NCBI RefSeq assembly: GCF_016862995.1
Contig: NZ_BOOA01000032.1
Location: 32,573-96,572 of the forward strand
Direction: 5' to 3'
Length of the DNA: 64,000 bases
From: Acrocarpospora phusangensis
GTDB lineage: Bacteria > Actinomycetota > Actinomycetes > Streptosporangiales > Streptosporangiaceae
Shown: positions 23,743 to 31,840 of the stretch, one piece after another
How positions within the stretch are numbered: position 1 is the stretch's first letter
Layout: each line of letters starts with the position of its first letter
Program-made: the position numbers and the translations under genes
Notes under the pieces: generated by a model
What the model saw: the letters and a program-made list of their open reading frames with translations, nothing else
The model's database searches: none
What the model was told of the DNA's origin: nothing

Positions 23743-24498
23743 ATGTCGCACGAATTTGAGCTGATCCACGACGTCGAGCTCGAGGCCACCCCCGACCAGG
23801 TCTGGGAGGCCATCGCCACCGGACCGGGCATCGACTCCTGGTTCATGGGCCGCAACGAGATCGAGCCCCGCGAGGGCGGCGCCACCCACATGACGATGCC
23901 CGGCTTCTCCGGCGGGTCCACGATCACCGCGTGGGAGCCCGGCCGCCGCTTCGCCCACCGCGCCGAACCGGCCGAGGACGGCTCCTTCATGGCCTTCGAG
24001 TACCTCATCGAGGGCCGCGGCGGCTCCGCGGCCACGCTGCGCATGGTCCACAGCGGCGTCCTGGCCGGTGACTGGGAGGCCCAGTACGACGCGCTCCGCA
24101 AGGGCAACCCCCTCTACCTGCGCTCCCTGGCCCAGTACCTCAAGCACTTCCCCGGCCGTACGGGCGTGCCGGTGACCGTGTTCGGCTCGCCGCAGCCCGA
24201 CCAGGACACGGCCTGGACGGCGGTCACCCGCGCCGCCGGGCTGTCCAAGGACGTCCGCGAGGGCGACGAGGCGCACTTCACGGCCGGGGGCGAGCGGATC
24301 GACGGCGTGGTCGACACGGTGCTGGCGCCGACCTTCCTGGGCGTGCGCACCGAGGACGCGCTGCTGCGCTTCGTCGGCGGCGGCGGGATGATCCTTACCG
24401 GCCACCACCTCTTCGGCGACGTGGACGCGGAGACCGCCGAGCGCGTCTGGGGCGAGTGGCTCGCCGCGGCGCTGGCCGGGGACGGAGCGGACCGGTGA
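23743..24498 (+). CDS. SRPBCC (AHSA1-like) protein
   Basis: A 251-residue protein. The N-terminal half is an AHSA1-type SRPBCC hydrophobic-pocket fold (FELIHDVELEATPDQVWEAIATGPGIDSWFMG). The C-terminal part (about 150-250) is an extra alpha/beta segment. It is co-transcribed with the ArsR-type regulator immediately upstream. Such pairs are widespread in actinomycetes, but the ligand and function are not known. Confidence 0.88.
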   Translation: MSHEFELIHDVELEATPDQVWEAIATGPGIDSWFMGRNEIEPREGGATHMTMPGFSGGSTITAWEPGRRFAHRAEPAEDGSFMAFEYLIEGRGGSAATLRMVHSGVLAGDWEAQYDALRKGNPLYLRSLAQYLKHFPGRTGVPVTVFGSPQPDQDTAWTAVTRAAGLSKDVREGDEAHFTAGGERIDGVVDTVLAPTFLGVRTEDALLRFVGGGGMILTGHHLFGDVDAETAERVWGEWLAAALAGDGADR

Positions 24499-24532
24499 GG
24501 CATAACCCCTGGGCCGGCCGGCATCGTCACGC

Positions 24533-25681
24533 TCAGGGGTAGGCGGCGAGGAAGAGGAACGCCGCGCAGATGGACAGGTGCACGGTGGCCTGCAGGACGG
24601 TGGCGCGGCCGGGCATGACGGTCAGGACGCCGACGCCCGCGGTGAGCGCGAGCAGCACGATCTGGGTGGGGCCGAGGCCGAGCAGCAGCGGCCCTTCGAG
24701 CCAGATGGAGGCGATCGCGATGGCCGGGATGGTCAGGCCGATGCTGGCCATGGCCGAGCCGAGCGCCAGGTTGAGGCTGATCTGCACCCGGTCGCGGCGG
24801 GCGTTGCGGACCGCGGCCAGGGTCTCCGGCAGCAGGATCAGCAGGGCGATGGCGACGCCGACCACGGCCTGCGGCAGCCCGGCGCCGGTGACGACCGACT
24901 CGATGGTGCCGGACTCGACCTTGGCCAGCCCGACCACGGCGACCAGCGCGGCGACGAGCAGCAGCAGGCTGGACAGCGCGGCGCGCGGCGTGGGGGCGTC
25001 GGCGTGCTCGTCCGCGGACGCCTCCAGGTCGTCGGCCGTCGGCTCGTTGTCGGGGGCGTGCCTGCCCGTACGGGCGACGGGCAGGAAGTAGTCGCGGTGC
25101 CGCACGTTCTGCACCACCACGAACAGCGCGTAGAGCACCAGCGAGGCGACGGCGGCGAACACCAGCTGAGGGCCGGTGAGTTCGGGACCGGCCGCGCCGG
25201 TGGTGAAGGTGGGCAGGACCAGGCTCAGCGCCGCGAGGGTGATGACGGTGGCCAGGGCCGCGCCCGTGCCCTCGGGGTTGAACACGGCCACCCGCCGGCG
25301 CAGCGCCGTGACCAGCAGCGACAGCCCGGCGATGCCGTTACAGGTGATCATGACGGCGGCGAACACGGTGTCGCGCGCCAGCGACGCGGTGCCCGGGCCG
25401 CCCGACAGCATCAAGGTGATGATCAGGGCGACCTCGATGATCGTCACGGCGACGGCGAGGATCAGCGAGCCGAACGGCTCCCCGACCCGGTGCGCGACCA
25501 CCTCCGCGTGGTGCACCGCGGCGAGCACGGAACCGGCCAGCAGCGCCACCACGACGATCTCGACCGGAGCGGGCAGCTCGCGCCCCCACACCGCGACCAG
25601 GGCCGCCAGGGCGAGCAGCGGCACGGCGATGGTGGAACGATGCGGCAACGGACCAGGCGAGGCGACTGGTGGCGGCGTCAA
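24533..25681 (-). CDS. Calcium/proton antiporter (ChaA/CaCA type)
   Basis: A membrane antiporter with about eleven helices. The two ion-coordinating repeats are visible as VGEPFGSLILAVAVTIIEVALI and LPETLAAVRNARRDRVQISLNLALGSAMASIGLTIP, with the essential acidic residues in ...VTIIEV and ...LLPET. The family exchanges Ca2+, Na+ or K+ for H+. The start is uncertain: TTG 25681 follows GAAAGG, giving 382 residues, while a longer frame reaches 25774. A weak inverted repeat (ACCCCTG...CAGGGGT, 24505-24540) between this gene and the convergent SRPBCC gene may terminate both. Confidence 0.88.
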   Translation of the reverse strand: MTPPPVASPGPLPHRSTIAVPLLALAALVAVWGRELPAPVEIVVVALLAGSVLAAVHHAEVVAHRVGEPFGSLILAVAVTIIEVALIITLMLSGGPGTASLARDTVFAAVMITCNGIAGLSLLVTALRRRVAVFNPEGTGAALATVITLAALSLVLPTFTTGAAGPELTGPQLVFAAVASLVLYALFVVVQNVRHRDYFLPVARTGRHAPDNEPTADDLEASADEHADAPTPRAALSSLLLLVAALVAVVGLAKVESGTIESVVTGAGLPQAVVGVAIALLILLPETLAAVRNARRDRVQISLNLALGSAMASIGLTIPAIAIASIWLEGPLLLGLGPTQIVLLALTAGVGVLTVMPGRATVLQATVHLSICAAFLFLAAYP

Positions 25682-25781
25682 GGCGGGCCTTTCGGGTGCG
25701 GTGGACGACGCCCGGATTATCTCGTCACCCGGAGGCGCGGACGGGTGGCCTGACCGGCAAGGACTGATCGTCAAATGGCAA

Positions 25782-26393
25782 TCACTTGTCTCGCCCCGCC
25801 GGGACGGCGGCGTGCTCGGCGCGGGCCGCGTACCGCTCCGCCCAGCGGATCAGGTCGGCTTTGAGCCGTACCTCGACGCGGGAGAACTCGATGACGGTGA
25901 CCTCGACTCCCCACCGGCGGGTGCGTGCGCTGATCCTGGCCGACAGGCCGTCCAGGTCGTCCTCGGCCGGGCGGGTCAGCTCCGCCAGGTCGCGGGTGGC
26001 GACGTAGGCGCGGACCTCGGCCTCCGCCACGGCCAGGGTGGCCGCGCCCGTGGAGGCCGGATTGTCCGCGTACGCGATGGGGTCGGTCACCGAGGCCAGG
26101 CCGGTGCCGTTGACGGTCACCGCGACCTCGTCCCGGGTGACGGCGTCGAGCCAGAGCAGGTCGAGACGGGTGGCGCCCAGCGGGACCCGTACGTCGCGGT
26201 CGGCGCCCGGCAGCACGGCGGCCAGACCGGGGCCCTTCACGGCGACGGGACGCCCGAACCGGAACACCACCAGGCGCTGCCCCAGCGGCACGACCCGTAC
26301 GGCGCCGGCCGCGAGCACGGCCAGGACCAGCCCGGCGACCAGGCCCCAGACCAGGGGAGTGCCGGTGGCTGCCGGCAGGACGTATCCGAACAT
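25782..26393 (-). CDS. SPFH/Band 7 (stomatin-like) membrane protein
   Basis: A 203-residue SPFH-domain protein. One N-terminal membrane helix (LVWGLVAGLVLAVLAAGAVRVV) is followed by the SPFH domain: VPLGQRLVVFRFGRP, GPGLAAVLPGADRDVRVPL, VTVNGTGLASVTDPIAY, and a short helical tail. It resembles slipins but is shorter, lacking the long C-terminal oligomerisation helix. ATG 26393 is preferred because GGGAG lies six bases upstream; ATG 26399 is possible. The protein probably organises membrane microdomains; no protease partner (NfeD) lies next to it. Confidence 0.85.
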   Translation of the reverse strand: MFGYVLPAATGTPLVWGLVAGLVLAVLAAGAVRVVPLGQRLVVFRFGRPVAVKGPGLAAVLPGADRDVRVPLGATRLDLLWLDAVTRDEVAVTVNGTGLASVTDPIAYADNPASTGAATLAVAEAEVRAYVATRDLAELTRPAEDDLDGLSARISARTRRWGVEVTVIEFSRVEVRLKADLIRWAERYAARAEHAAVPAGRDK

Positions 26394-26542
26394 CGTCATC
26401 TCCCTTCTCGGTCTGCTCCCAGTTTCGGCGAAACGGACAAAGGAAACCATTGGGTCCAGCACCCATCTGCGCGGGGCTGCGACATGCACATGGTCACAGT
26501 GGGTAGGGGTTTGTGACCGTCGCCGATCTGTCGGACTTGGGG

Positions 26543-26563
26543 GAAATATCCGGAAATATCGCC
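26543..26563. promoter_or_regulatory. Direct repeats GAAATATC between divergent genes
   Basis: Two GAAATATC boxes, about 11 bases apart, occur in the AT-rich middle of the space between the SPFH gene (minus) and the DUF4331 gene (plus). They lie in a region otherwise rich in GC and could be binding sites for a shared regulator. No promoter hexamers were identified with confidence. Confidence 0.4.
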
Positions 26564-26636
26564 TGGTCATAACCCCCGGCGCGGCCCGTCGCGCGATCCT
26601 GGAGATTACGCCCGCGAGGACACCTGCGAGGACGGC

Positions 26637-27671
26637 ATGTCTCACCATCTCGATTCACCCCTCGCCCGCCAGGACCCCCGCCTGGACATCACCGACCTGT
26701 ACGTCTTCCGCGGCGAACGGGGCACGGTCTTCGTCACCGGCCACAGCCACTCGTTCGCCGGCCAGGACATCCCCCGGGGCCTGCACCCGGACGGACGGTA
26801 CGAGATCAAGATCGATGGTGACGGCGACGCCGTCGAGGACCTGACCTACCGTTTCACCTTCGACGCCCACGACGAGCACGGCCACCAGGCCTTCCGGCTC
26901 CACCGCCTGACGGGCACGGAGGCCCGGGACGACTCGGCCGGTGGTGAGCTGATCGCCGAAGGCCGTACCGGGACGGTCTCCGAGGTGGACGGCGGCGGAC
27001 GGGTGTGGGCCGGGGAGGCCGGGGACCCGTTCTGGATCGAGCCCCACGTCCTGCACGCCGTCGGCAGGGCCTTCCACACCGGGACCGCCATCGACCTGTC
27101 GGACTGGAACCCGGCCCAGGCGAAGAACCCGTTCGCCGGGCACACGATCTACGCCATCGTCCTGGAGATCGGCGACCGGGAACTGCTGCCGGTCGCCGGG
27201 CCCGGCCGCGAGGTCGGCGTGTGGGCGCTGACCAGCCTGGCCACCGACGACGGCGGCCTGCGCCCGGTCAACCGGGCCGGCCACCCGATGATCCACCCGC
27301 TCTTCACCCAGTTCGACGAGGACCTCGGCGACCGGCTCAACCTCAACGCGCCCGCCGAGGACCTGGCCCTCCACGGCAAGATCGTCGCCGACATGGTGGC
27401 GGGCGTCGTGGGCGCCTGCGGCACCGCCGAGGACGCTGGCTCGTACGCGCAGAGCGTCGTCAGCCGGATCTTCCCCAACGTCCTGCCCTACACCCTGGGC
27501 ACCCACGCCGTGTACGGCTTCGCCGAGTGGAACGGCCGCTCACTGACCGACAACGCGCCGGACGTCATGTTCTCCTTCGCCGCCAACACACCCGTGACGA
27601 TCGGCCTCACCAAGGAGTCGGTCACCTCGAAGCCCACCCACACCTTCCCGTACGTCCCGATGGTTCGCTGA
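26637..27671 (+). CDS. DUF4331-family protein
   Basis: A 344-residue protein of the DUF4331 family. Hallmarks are the N-terminal MSHHLDSPLARQDPRLDITDLYVFRG, conserved across the family, NPFAGHTIYAIVLEI, NRAGHPMIHPLF and the ending FAEWNGRSLTDNAPDVMFSF. No signal peptide is evident. The molecular function is unknown. GAGGACGGC precedes ATG 26637. Its 3-prime end overlaps a decayed minus-strand reading frame downstream of the ArsR paralog. Confidence 0.9.
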   Translation: MSHHLDSPLARQDPRLDITDLYVFRGERGTVFVTGHSHSFAGQDIPRGLHPDGRYEIKIDGDGDAVEDLTYRFTFDAHDEHGHQAFRLHRLTGTEARDDSAGGELIAEGRTGTVSEVDGGGRVWAGEAGDPFWIEPHVLHAVGRAFHTGTAIDLSDWNPAQAKNPFAGHTIYAIVLEIGDRELLPVAGPGREVGVWALTSLATDDGGLRPVNRAGHPMIHPLFTQFDEDLGDRLNLNAPAEDLALHGKIVADMVAGVVGACGTAEDAGSYAQSVVSRIFPNVLPYTLGTHAVYGFAEWNGRSLTDNAPDVMFSFAANTPVTIGLTKESVTSKPTHTFPYVPMVR

Positions 27672-27689
27672 CCGCCGAAACGTCCGGCC

Positions 27690-27772
27690 ATCCACGCCTC
27701 CCAGGCGGCCTGCTCCTCGCGGCCGGCGAAGTTCTGGTGGCCGAGCACGCCAAGCTCGAACGGGTGCGTCAT
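27690..27772 (-). pseudogene. Possible remnant of an SRPBCC gene
   Basis: Directly after the ArsR paralog at 27797, the minus strand starts MTHPFELGVLGHQ and soon has AWEAWMAGRF. This is reminiscent of the MSHEFEL start and WFMGR segment of the intact SRPBCC gene at 23743. The frame then runs antisense through the DUF4331 gene to 27488 without resembling any family. I read it as the leftover 5-prime end of a deleted SRPBCC partner. Confidence 0.4.
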
Positions 27773-27796
27773 CGGGTTCCCTGCACAAGGGGGATC

Positions 27797-28384
27797 TCAG
27801 GTGGCGGACTTCATGCTGGGGTGGACGGCGACGACGATCCGGTGGTCGCGGCCACGTTCCGCGGACTCGTCGTGGTACTTGGACACCAGCGCCGTGACCG
27901 TTCTCGTCAGCTCCTCGGCGAACGCGGCCCGGTCGGCCGCCGAGGCGAAGCGGATCTCGCCGTCGATCGCGAAGGTCGCCACTCGCTGGCGCGCCTTCGC
28001 GGCCCCGGAGATGAGCGCGCCCACGTCGCGGACCAGCCGGGCGGCCACCGCCAGCAGCCAGCTCGCCGACAGCTGGTCGGGGGAGCGGGCCGGGTCCGGC
28101 TCCAGTGAGCCCAGCGCGGTGGGGGAGATCACGTACGAGGCCGCGGTCGCCCGCATAATGCGCTCGTTGACGTTGCCCTTGCGCCGCTCCTCGACCATCT
28201 CCACCAGCCCGTGCGCCTCAAGCGTCTTCAGGTGGTAGTTGATCTTCTGCCGGGGCAGGCCGACCTTGGCGGCGAGCATGGTCGCGGAGCCGGGCTCGCT
28301 CAGCTCGGCCAGCAGCCGGGCCCGGATGGGAGCCAGCGAGACCTCGGCGGCGGCCGGGTCCTCGATCACGGCGATGTCCTGCAT
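27797..28384 (-). CDS. ArsR-family winged-helix regulator (paralog 2)
   Basis: A 195-residue paralog of the regulator at 23127, with the same layout and near-identical blocks (APIRARLLAELSEPGSATMLA, LPRQKINYHLKTLEAHGLVEM, ERRKGNVNERIMRATAASYVISP). Its partner gene seems to have been lost. ATG 28384 is six bases after a TAGCCT hexamer (28391-28396), implying a leaderless mRNA. The upstream ATTTATTTGTCGG element resembles the one before paralog 1, so both proteins may bind related sites. Confidence 0.9.
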   Translation of the reverse strand: MQDIAVIEDPAAAEVSLAPIRARLLAELSEPGSATMLAAKVGLPRQKINYHLKTLEAHGLVEMVEERRKGNVNERIMRATAASYVISPTALGSLEPDPARSPDQLSASWLLAVAARLVRDVGALISGAAKARQRVATFAIDGEIRFASAADRAAFAEELTRTVTALVSKYHDESAERGRDHRIVVAVHPSMKSAT

Positions 28385-28448
28385 GACTGCAGGCTACATC
28401 CGACAAATAAATCTGTAGGTGGCTCGGTGGCCGGAAGCGTAGGCTGCC

Positions 28449-28997
28449 GTGGCACGACCCGACGCGCGCCGGAACCCGGCCTTCCGCGCGGCCGGGCGGC
28501 CGGTCGTGCACGTCGTCCGGCTGTACCACCCGGGCGGTGAGGACGCCGACCTGGTCCGTCGTACGCTGCTGGCCGAGGGGGCGCGGGTGGCCGCCCCCGG
28601 GAGCGAGGGCAGCGCCATCGCCGGGCCGCTCCTGCCGCCGGGAGCTCCGCGGCTGGACCCCGGCCTGCTGCTGTCCGGACGTCCGCAGCAGTTGGCCGAA
28701 CGTGAATATGCGCTGTTCAAGCCGCGCTGGGGCGCGTTCTACCGCACCCGGCTCGACGAGCTCCTGCGGGGCTGGGACGTCGACACCCTCGTCGTGGCGG
28801 GCTGCAACTTCCCCAACTGCCCGCGGGCGACCCTGGTGGAGGCCAGCGAGCGGGACTACCGGCTGGTGCTGGCCGAGGACGCCACCTCCCGCCTGCACGA
28901 CACCGGACGCGCGGAGATGGCGGGCATCGGCGTCAACCTGCTCTCCGTCAGCGCTGTCACGGGTGCGCTGGAGGGTCTTCCAGCGCTGCGGAACTGA
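28449..28997 (+). CDS. Isochorismatase-like cysteine hydrolase lacking its N-terminus
   Basis: A 182-residue member of the isochorismatase-like cysteine hydrolases. The lysine is in FKPRWGAFYRT and the cysteine in VVAGCNFPNCPRAT, the two later members of the Asp-Lys-Cys triad. The first strand with its aspartate (LLVIDMQ type) is missing. GTG 28449 opens at ARPDARRNPAFRAAGRPVVHVVRLY, and an in-frame TAG lies 9 bases upstream. The gene therefore appears 5-prime truncated, although the frame is otherwise intact. Its end overlaps the convergent gamma-glutamylcyclotransferase-like gene by 41 bases. Confidence 0.75.
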   Translation: MARPDARRNPAFRAAGRPVVHVVRLYHPGGEDADLVRRTLLAEGARVAAPGSEGSAIAGPLLPPGAPRLDPGLLLSGRPQQLAEREYALFKPRWGAFYRTRLDELLRGWDVDTLVVAGCNFPNCPRATLVEASERDYRLVLAEDATSRLHDTGRAEMAGIGVNLLSVSAVTGALEGLPALRN

Positions 28998-29343
28998 TGT
29001 ACACCCAGGCTTCCAGGCCCGAGCGCAGAACCACCTGGACGCGGACGTAGTCATCCACCTCGTACTCGTCGGCGGCGGCCAGTTCGGCGGCGGAGACGCT
29101 GAACACGGTGCCCTCGACTCCGTCGCGGGGGTCGCCGGTGGGGCGGACGATCGGGTGCACGGCCATGCCGCTGACGGCGACCACGTCCGGGTCGGTGATC
29201 TCCACCATGGCCAGTTCGTGGCCGGGAAGGACGTCGGCCTGGCCGTCCAGCAGGCGGCCGAAGTTGGCCCGCTGCACGTTGGGGTCCCGCAGGGTGCCGT
29301 ACGAGAAGAGCCGGAGAGGGTACGCCGCGTCGGTGTTCGCCAT
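28957..29343 (-). CDS. Gamma-glutamylcyclotransferase (AIG2)-like protein
   Basis: A 128-residue protein with the family start LRLFSYGTLRDPNVQRANFG (the YGTLR substrate loop), then LPGHELAMVEI and VEGTVFSVSAAELAAADEYEVDDY, where the glutamate is the usual catalytic acid. The family converts gamma-glutamyl compounds to 5-oxoproline or acts on gamma-glutamylamines. ATG 29343 was chosen because the conserved domain starts directly after it; GATCAT six bases upstream hints at a leaderless start. Confidence 0.88.
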   Translation of the reverse strand: MANTDAAYPLRLFSYGTLRDPNVQRANFGRLLDGQADVLPGHELAMVEITDPDVVAVSGMAVHPIVRPTGDPRDGVEGTVFSVSAAELAAADEYEVDDYVRVQVVLRSGLEAWVYISSAALEDPPAHP

Positions 29344-29486
29344 ACTCCCATGATCCCGCACCTGGGTTGCGATGGATTCGGGCGGATTACCTGGCATATG
29401 CGATGGTTATGCGGTGTAATCCTTGGCTTGAGGTGTTGGTTGGTCAATGGGTGGGAAAGCAGGGGTAAGACCTCGAGGAGAGCCTG

Positions 29487-29954
29487 GTGGAGCCCACGAC
29501 CATTCATGCCGGCCGGATGCGCCTGACGGGTGACGTGCGGGCCCCGGCCTCCCTGGCCGTGGCGGATCTGCGGGAGTTGCCGCAGCGGGAGACGGCGGTG
29601 AGCTTCGAATGCAGTACCTCCGGGTTGCGGAGGCATCGTTTCGCCGGGCCGCTGCTCATCGACGTCGTCCACGCGGCCCAGCCGTTGTTCGAGGCTGGCG
29701 AACGCAAGGACAGGCTCCGGTTCCTGGTCTCGGTCTTCGGCGCGGACGGTCACCATGCCGTGCTGTCCTGGGGAGAGATCGATCCGGAGTTCGGCAACAC
29801 CCAGGTCCTGCTCGGGGTGTCCATGGACGGGCGGGCACTCGACGAGCAGGGTCCGCACCTGGTCGTGCCGGGCGACCGCTGCGGCGCCCGGAACATCAGC
29901 GGGATCGCCGAGATCCAGCTCGCGCGCCTCCGCGCGGCCAGGTTCCCGGGCTGA
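29487..29954 (+). CDS. Short sulfite-oxidase-fold (molybdopterin-binding) protein
   Basis: A 155-residue protein resembling the oxidoreductase molybdopterin-binding (SUOX) fold: LAVADLRELPQRETAVSFECSTSG, then FAGPLLIDVVHAAQP, HHAVLSWGEIDPEFGNTQVLLG and HLVVPGDRCGARNISGIAEIQ. The cysteine in FECSTSG occupies the position of the molybdenum-ligating cysteine. It is shorter than YedY/sulfite oxidases and lacks a signal peptide. GTG 29487 follows GAGGAGAG. Cofactor binding is inferred. Confidence 0.75.
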   Translation: MEPTTIHAGRMRLTGDVRAPASLAVADLRELPQRETAVSFECSTSGLRRHRFAGPLLIDVVHAAQPLFEAGERKDRLRFLVSVFGADGHHAVLSWGEIDPEFGNTQVLLGVSMDGRALDEQGPHLVVPGDRCGARNISGIAEIQLARLRAARFPG

Positions 29955-30014
29955 CCTCAGAACGGCGCACGCCGCAGCCCGCTGCTCCATGAGTTCGCCG
30001 AGCTGGCGATGGCC

Positions 30015-30545
30015 CTACAGGGCGAGGTCTGAGGCGAACGGCTGCGGCAGATACCCGTGGCTCAGCAGGATCGGAACGGGCGCGGCCGTCTCCTTGGCCG
30101 CCACGGAGGCGGCGATCCGCCTCGCGAGGGGTGAGGGCGCCAGTTCGGCGACCTGGTCGGCCGTGCAGAAGCGCGTCTCGGTGATCTCGTTGTCGAGGAA
30201 GCGGATGCGGCCCAGTTCCTCGGGGCCGAGCGTGCCGCCGTCGAAGATGAAGGCGATCAGGGGACGCCGGTCCGGGGCGGCGGGCCGCTGGTCGATGCTG
30301 AGGAGCGGCCCGAGTTCGGCGTTCAATCCGAGTTCCTCGCCCACCTCGCGGCGGGCCGCCTGCAGTGCCGTCTCACCGCGATCCACTTCGATCATGCCGC
30401 CGGGGATGTCCCAGTCGTCCTTGTAGCTGGTGTGTACGAGCATCACGCGGCCGGATTCGTCGAAGAACAGCACTCCGGCGGCGGCGATGGTGGCCGGCAG
30501 TGCCGCGTACCAGGCCGGGAGGGTGTTCTCTTGATCGGTTCCCAC
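30015..30545 (-). CDS. NUDIX hydrolase
   Basis: A 176-residue NUDIX protein. The NUDIX box is complete: GGMIEVDRGETALQAARREV followed by GEELGL (residues about 56-82). The substrate is a nucleoside diphosphate linked to another group; the exact one cannot be told. GTG 30545 lies six bases after TACCTT (30552-30557), so a leaderless start is likely. It diverges from the DUF3800 gene with only 43 bases between. Confidence 0.92.
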   Translation of the reverse strand: MGTDQENTLPAWYAALPATIAAAGVLFFDESGRVMLVHTSYKDDWDIPGGMIEVDRGETALQAARREVGEELGLNAELGPLLSIDQRPAAPDRRPLIAFIFDGGTLGPEELGRIRFLDNEITETRFCTADQVAELAPSPLARRIAASVAAKETAAPVPILLSHGYLPQPFASDLAL

Positions 30546-30588
30546 GACAGGAAGGTACCCGAGGACCCCACCCCGGCAAAGGAAACGA

Positions 30589-31686
30589 ATGGCGACGAAA
30601 CCCCATAACCTGGGACTCTTGCGGCGGGTGCGTGACCGGTTCACGCTCCGCCGACCACCCACGGGGACAGATCGCATGCGGCACGACCACCATGACCATA
30701 CGGACCGGCTCGTCGAGATCGCCTGCGACGAGTCCGGGTCGGAGGGGGAGAAGCTGATCGGCGGGAACACCGACGTGTTCGCGCACGCCAGCGTGTGCCT
30801 GCCCATGGAGTCGGCGGCGGCCTGCATCCAGGAGGCCCGCGAGAGAATCCGGTCCCCCGCCGAGGAGTACAAGGCCAACCATTTCCTCCGCGGGAAGCAC
30901 CGCGCGGTCCTCACCTGGCTGCTCGCCCCCACCGGGCCGATCCACGGGAACGCCGGCGTCTTCCTGACCGACAAGACGTTCTTCGCCCTGAGCAAACTGA
31001 CCGGCCTGCTCACCGACGACCCGGAGACCGCCCGCGACCTGGCCGTCACGCTCTACCACGAGGGCGAACCCGCCTTCGGCCGGGCCGGATGGGCCGGATT
31101 CCTGTGGTCGTTCAACGACCTCGTCCGAGCCAAGATCCCGGCCGGCCCCTTCTTCGACCTGGTCGAAACCCTCCGTACCGGCGCCGACGGCCCAGCCGCC
31201 GAGATCATGAAGTCGCTGCCGGCGGCCAGGCCGCGCATCACCGAATACCTCGACGGAGTTCACGAACCCCCGAGAACGCCGGTGCTGGACCCGCTGATCC
31301 CCGCCATCACCCAGGCGGTCCGCCACTGGGGCCGGGGCGGCAGGCTCGTCTCCATCGTCCACGACGAGCAGACCGCCCTGACCGAGGAGCGGATAGCCGA
31401 GCTCAGAACCCTGTTCGACCACCCGCCCCGCCCCTCGGGCACCCGCCTGATCGGCTTCCGCCTGGCCGACTCGCGTGACGACGCCCGCATCCAGGTCGCC
31501 GACTTCCTGGCGGGAATCGCCCGGAAGATCACCTCAGAGGTCCTGGCCGGCCGGGCCGACCGGGAACTGACCGAACTGATCCAGCCCTACATCGACGAAT
31601 CCTCGATCTGGGGAAGCACCCGGACCCTCCCCATTCTGGGCCTGCCCGCCGGTGTCAGTCGCCGGCCGTCGGCCGGGCCGGGGTGA
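30589..31686 (+). CDS. DUF3800-like protein (RNase H-like fold)
   Basis: A 365-residue protein resembling the DUF3800 family. An N-terminal acidic motif EIACDESGSEG (about residues 43-53) and a C-terminal ARIQVADFLAGIARK block (near 305-320) match the DESG and ADFLAG blocks of that family, which is thought to adopt an RNase H-like fold. ATG 30589 follows AAAGGAAACG; ATG 30676 would remove a basic leader. DUF3800 genes are often near mobile or defence genes, but none are adjacent here. Function unknown. Confidence 0.7.
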   Translation: MATKPHNLGLLRRVRDRFTLRRPPTGTDRMRHDHHDHTDRLVEIACDESGSEGEKLIGGNTDVFAHASVCLPMESAAACIQEARERIRSPAEEYKANHFLRGKHRAVLTWLLAPTGPIHGNAGVFLTDKTFFALSKLTGLLTDDPETARDLAVTLYHEGEPAFGRAGWAGFLWSFNDLVRAKIPAGPFFDLVETLRTGADGPAAEIMKSLPAARPRITEYLDGVHEPPRTPVLDPLIPAITQAVRHWGRGGRLVSIVHDEQTALTEERIAELRTLFDHPPRPSGTRLIGFRLADSRDDARIQVADFLAGIARKITSEVLAGRADRELTELIQPYIDESSIWGSTRTLPILGLPAGVSRRPSAGPG

Positions 31687-31810
31687 GGAAGGTGACGTGT
31701 TCGGCGCTTTCGATCATCTGCAGGGCGAAGTCGGCGGACGCCGCCCGTTCGCCCTGCTCCAGCGCGACGGGCGACGTGCGATCTGGCTCGGCTCTTGTCG
31801 GACCCTGCCT
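31655..31810 (-). pseudogene. C-terminal gene remnant
   Basis: A minus-strand frame with good codon bias and no start codon encodes ALEQGERAASADFALQMI followed by ESAEHVTFLTPARPTAGD and a stop at 31655. It is closed upstream by TAA. It overlaps the last 32 bases of the DUF3800 gene. It looks like the tail of a gene whose body was lost; the family is unknown. Confidence 0.35.
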
Positions 31811-31840
31811 TTACGCTGGTGCCGACGCGAAGGGGGCGCG

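Noticed and set aside
27488..27772. Full minus-strand gene after the ArsR paralog
   Set aside because: Most of it is antisense to the DUF4331 gene and has no family features; only the first 28 codons resemble SRPBCC.
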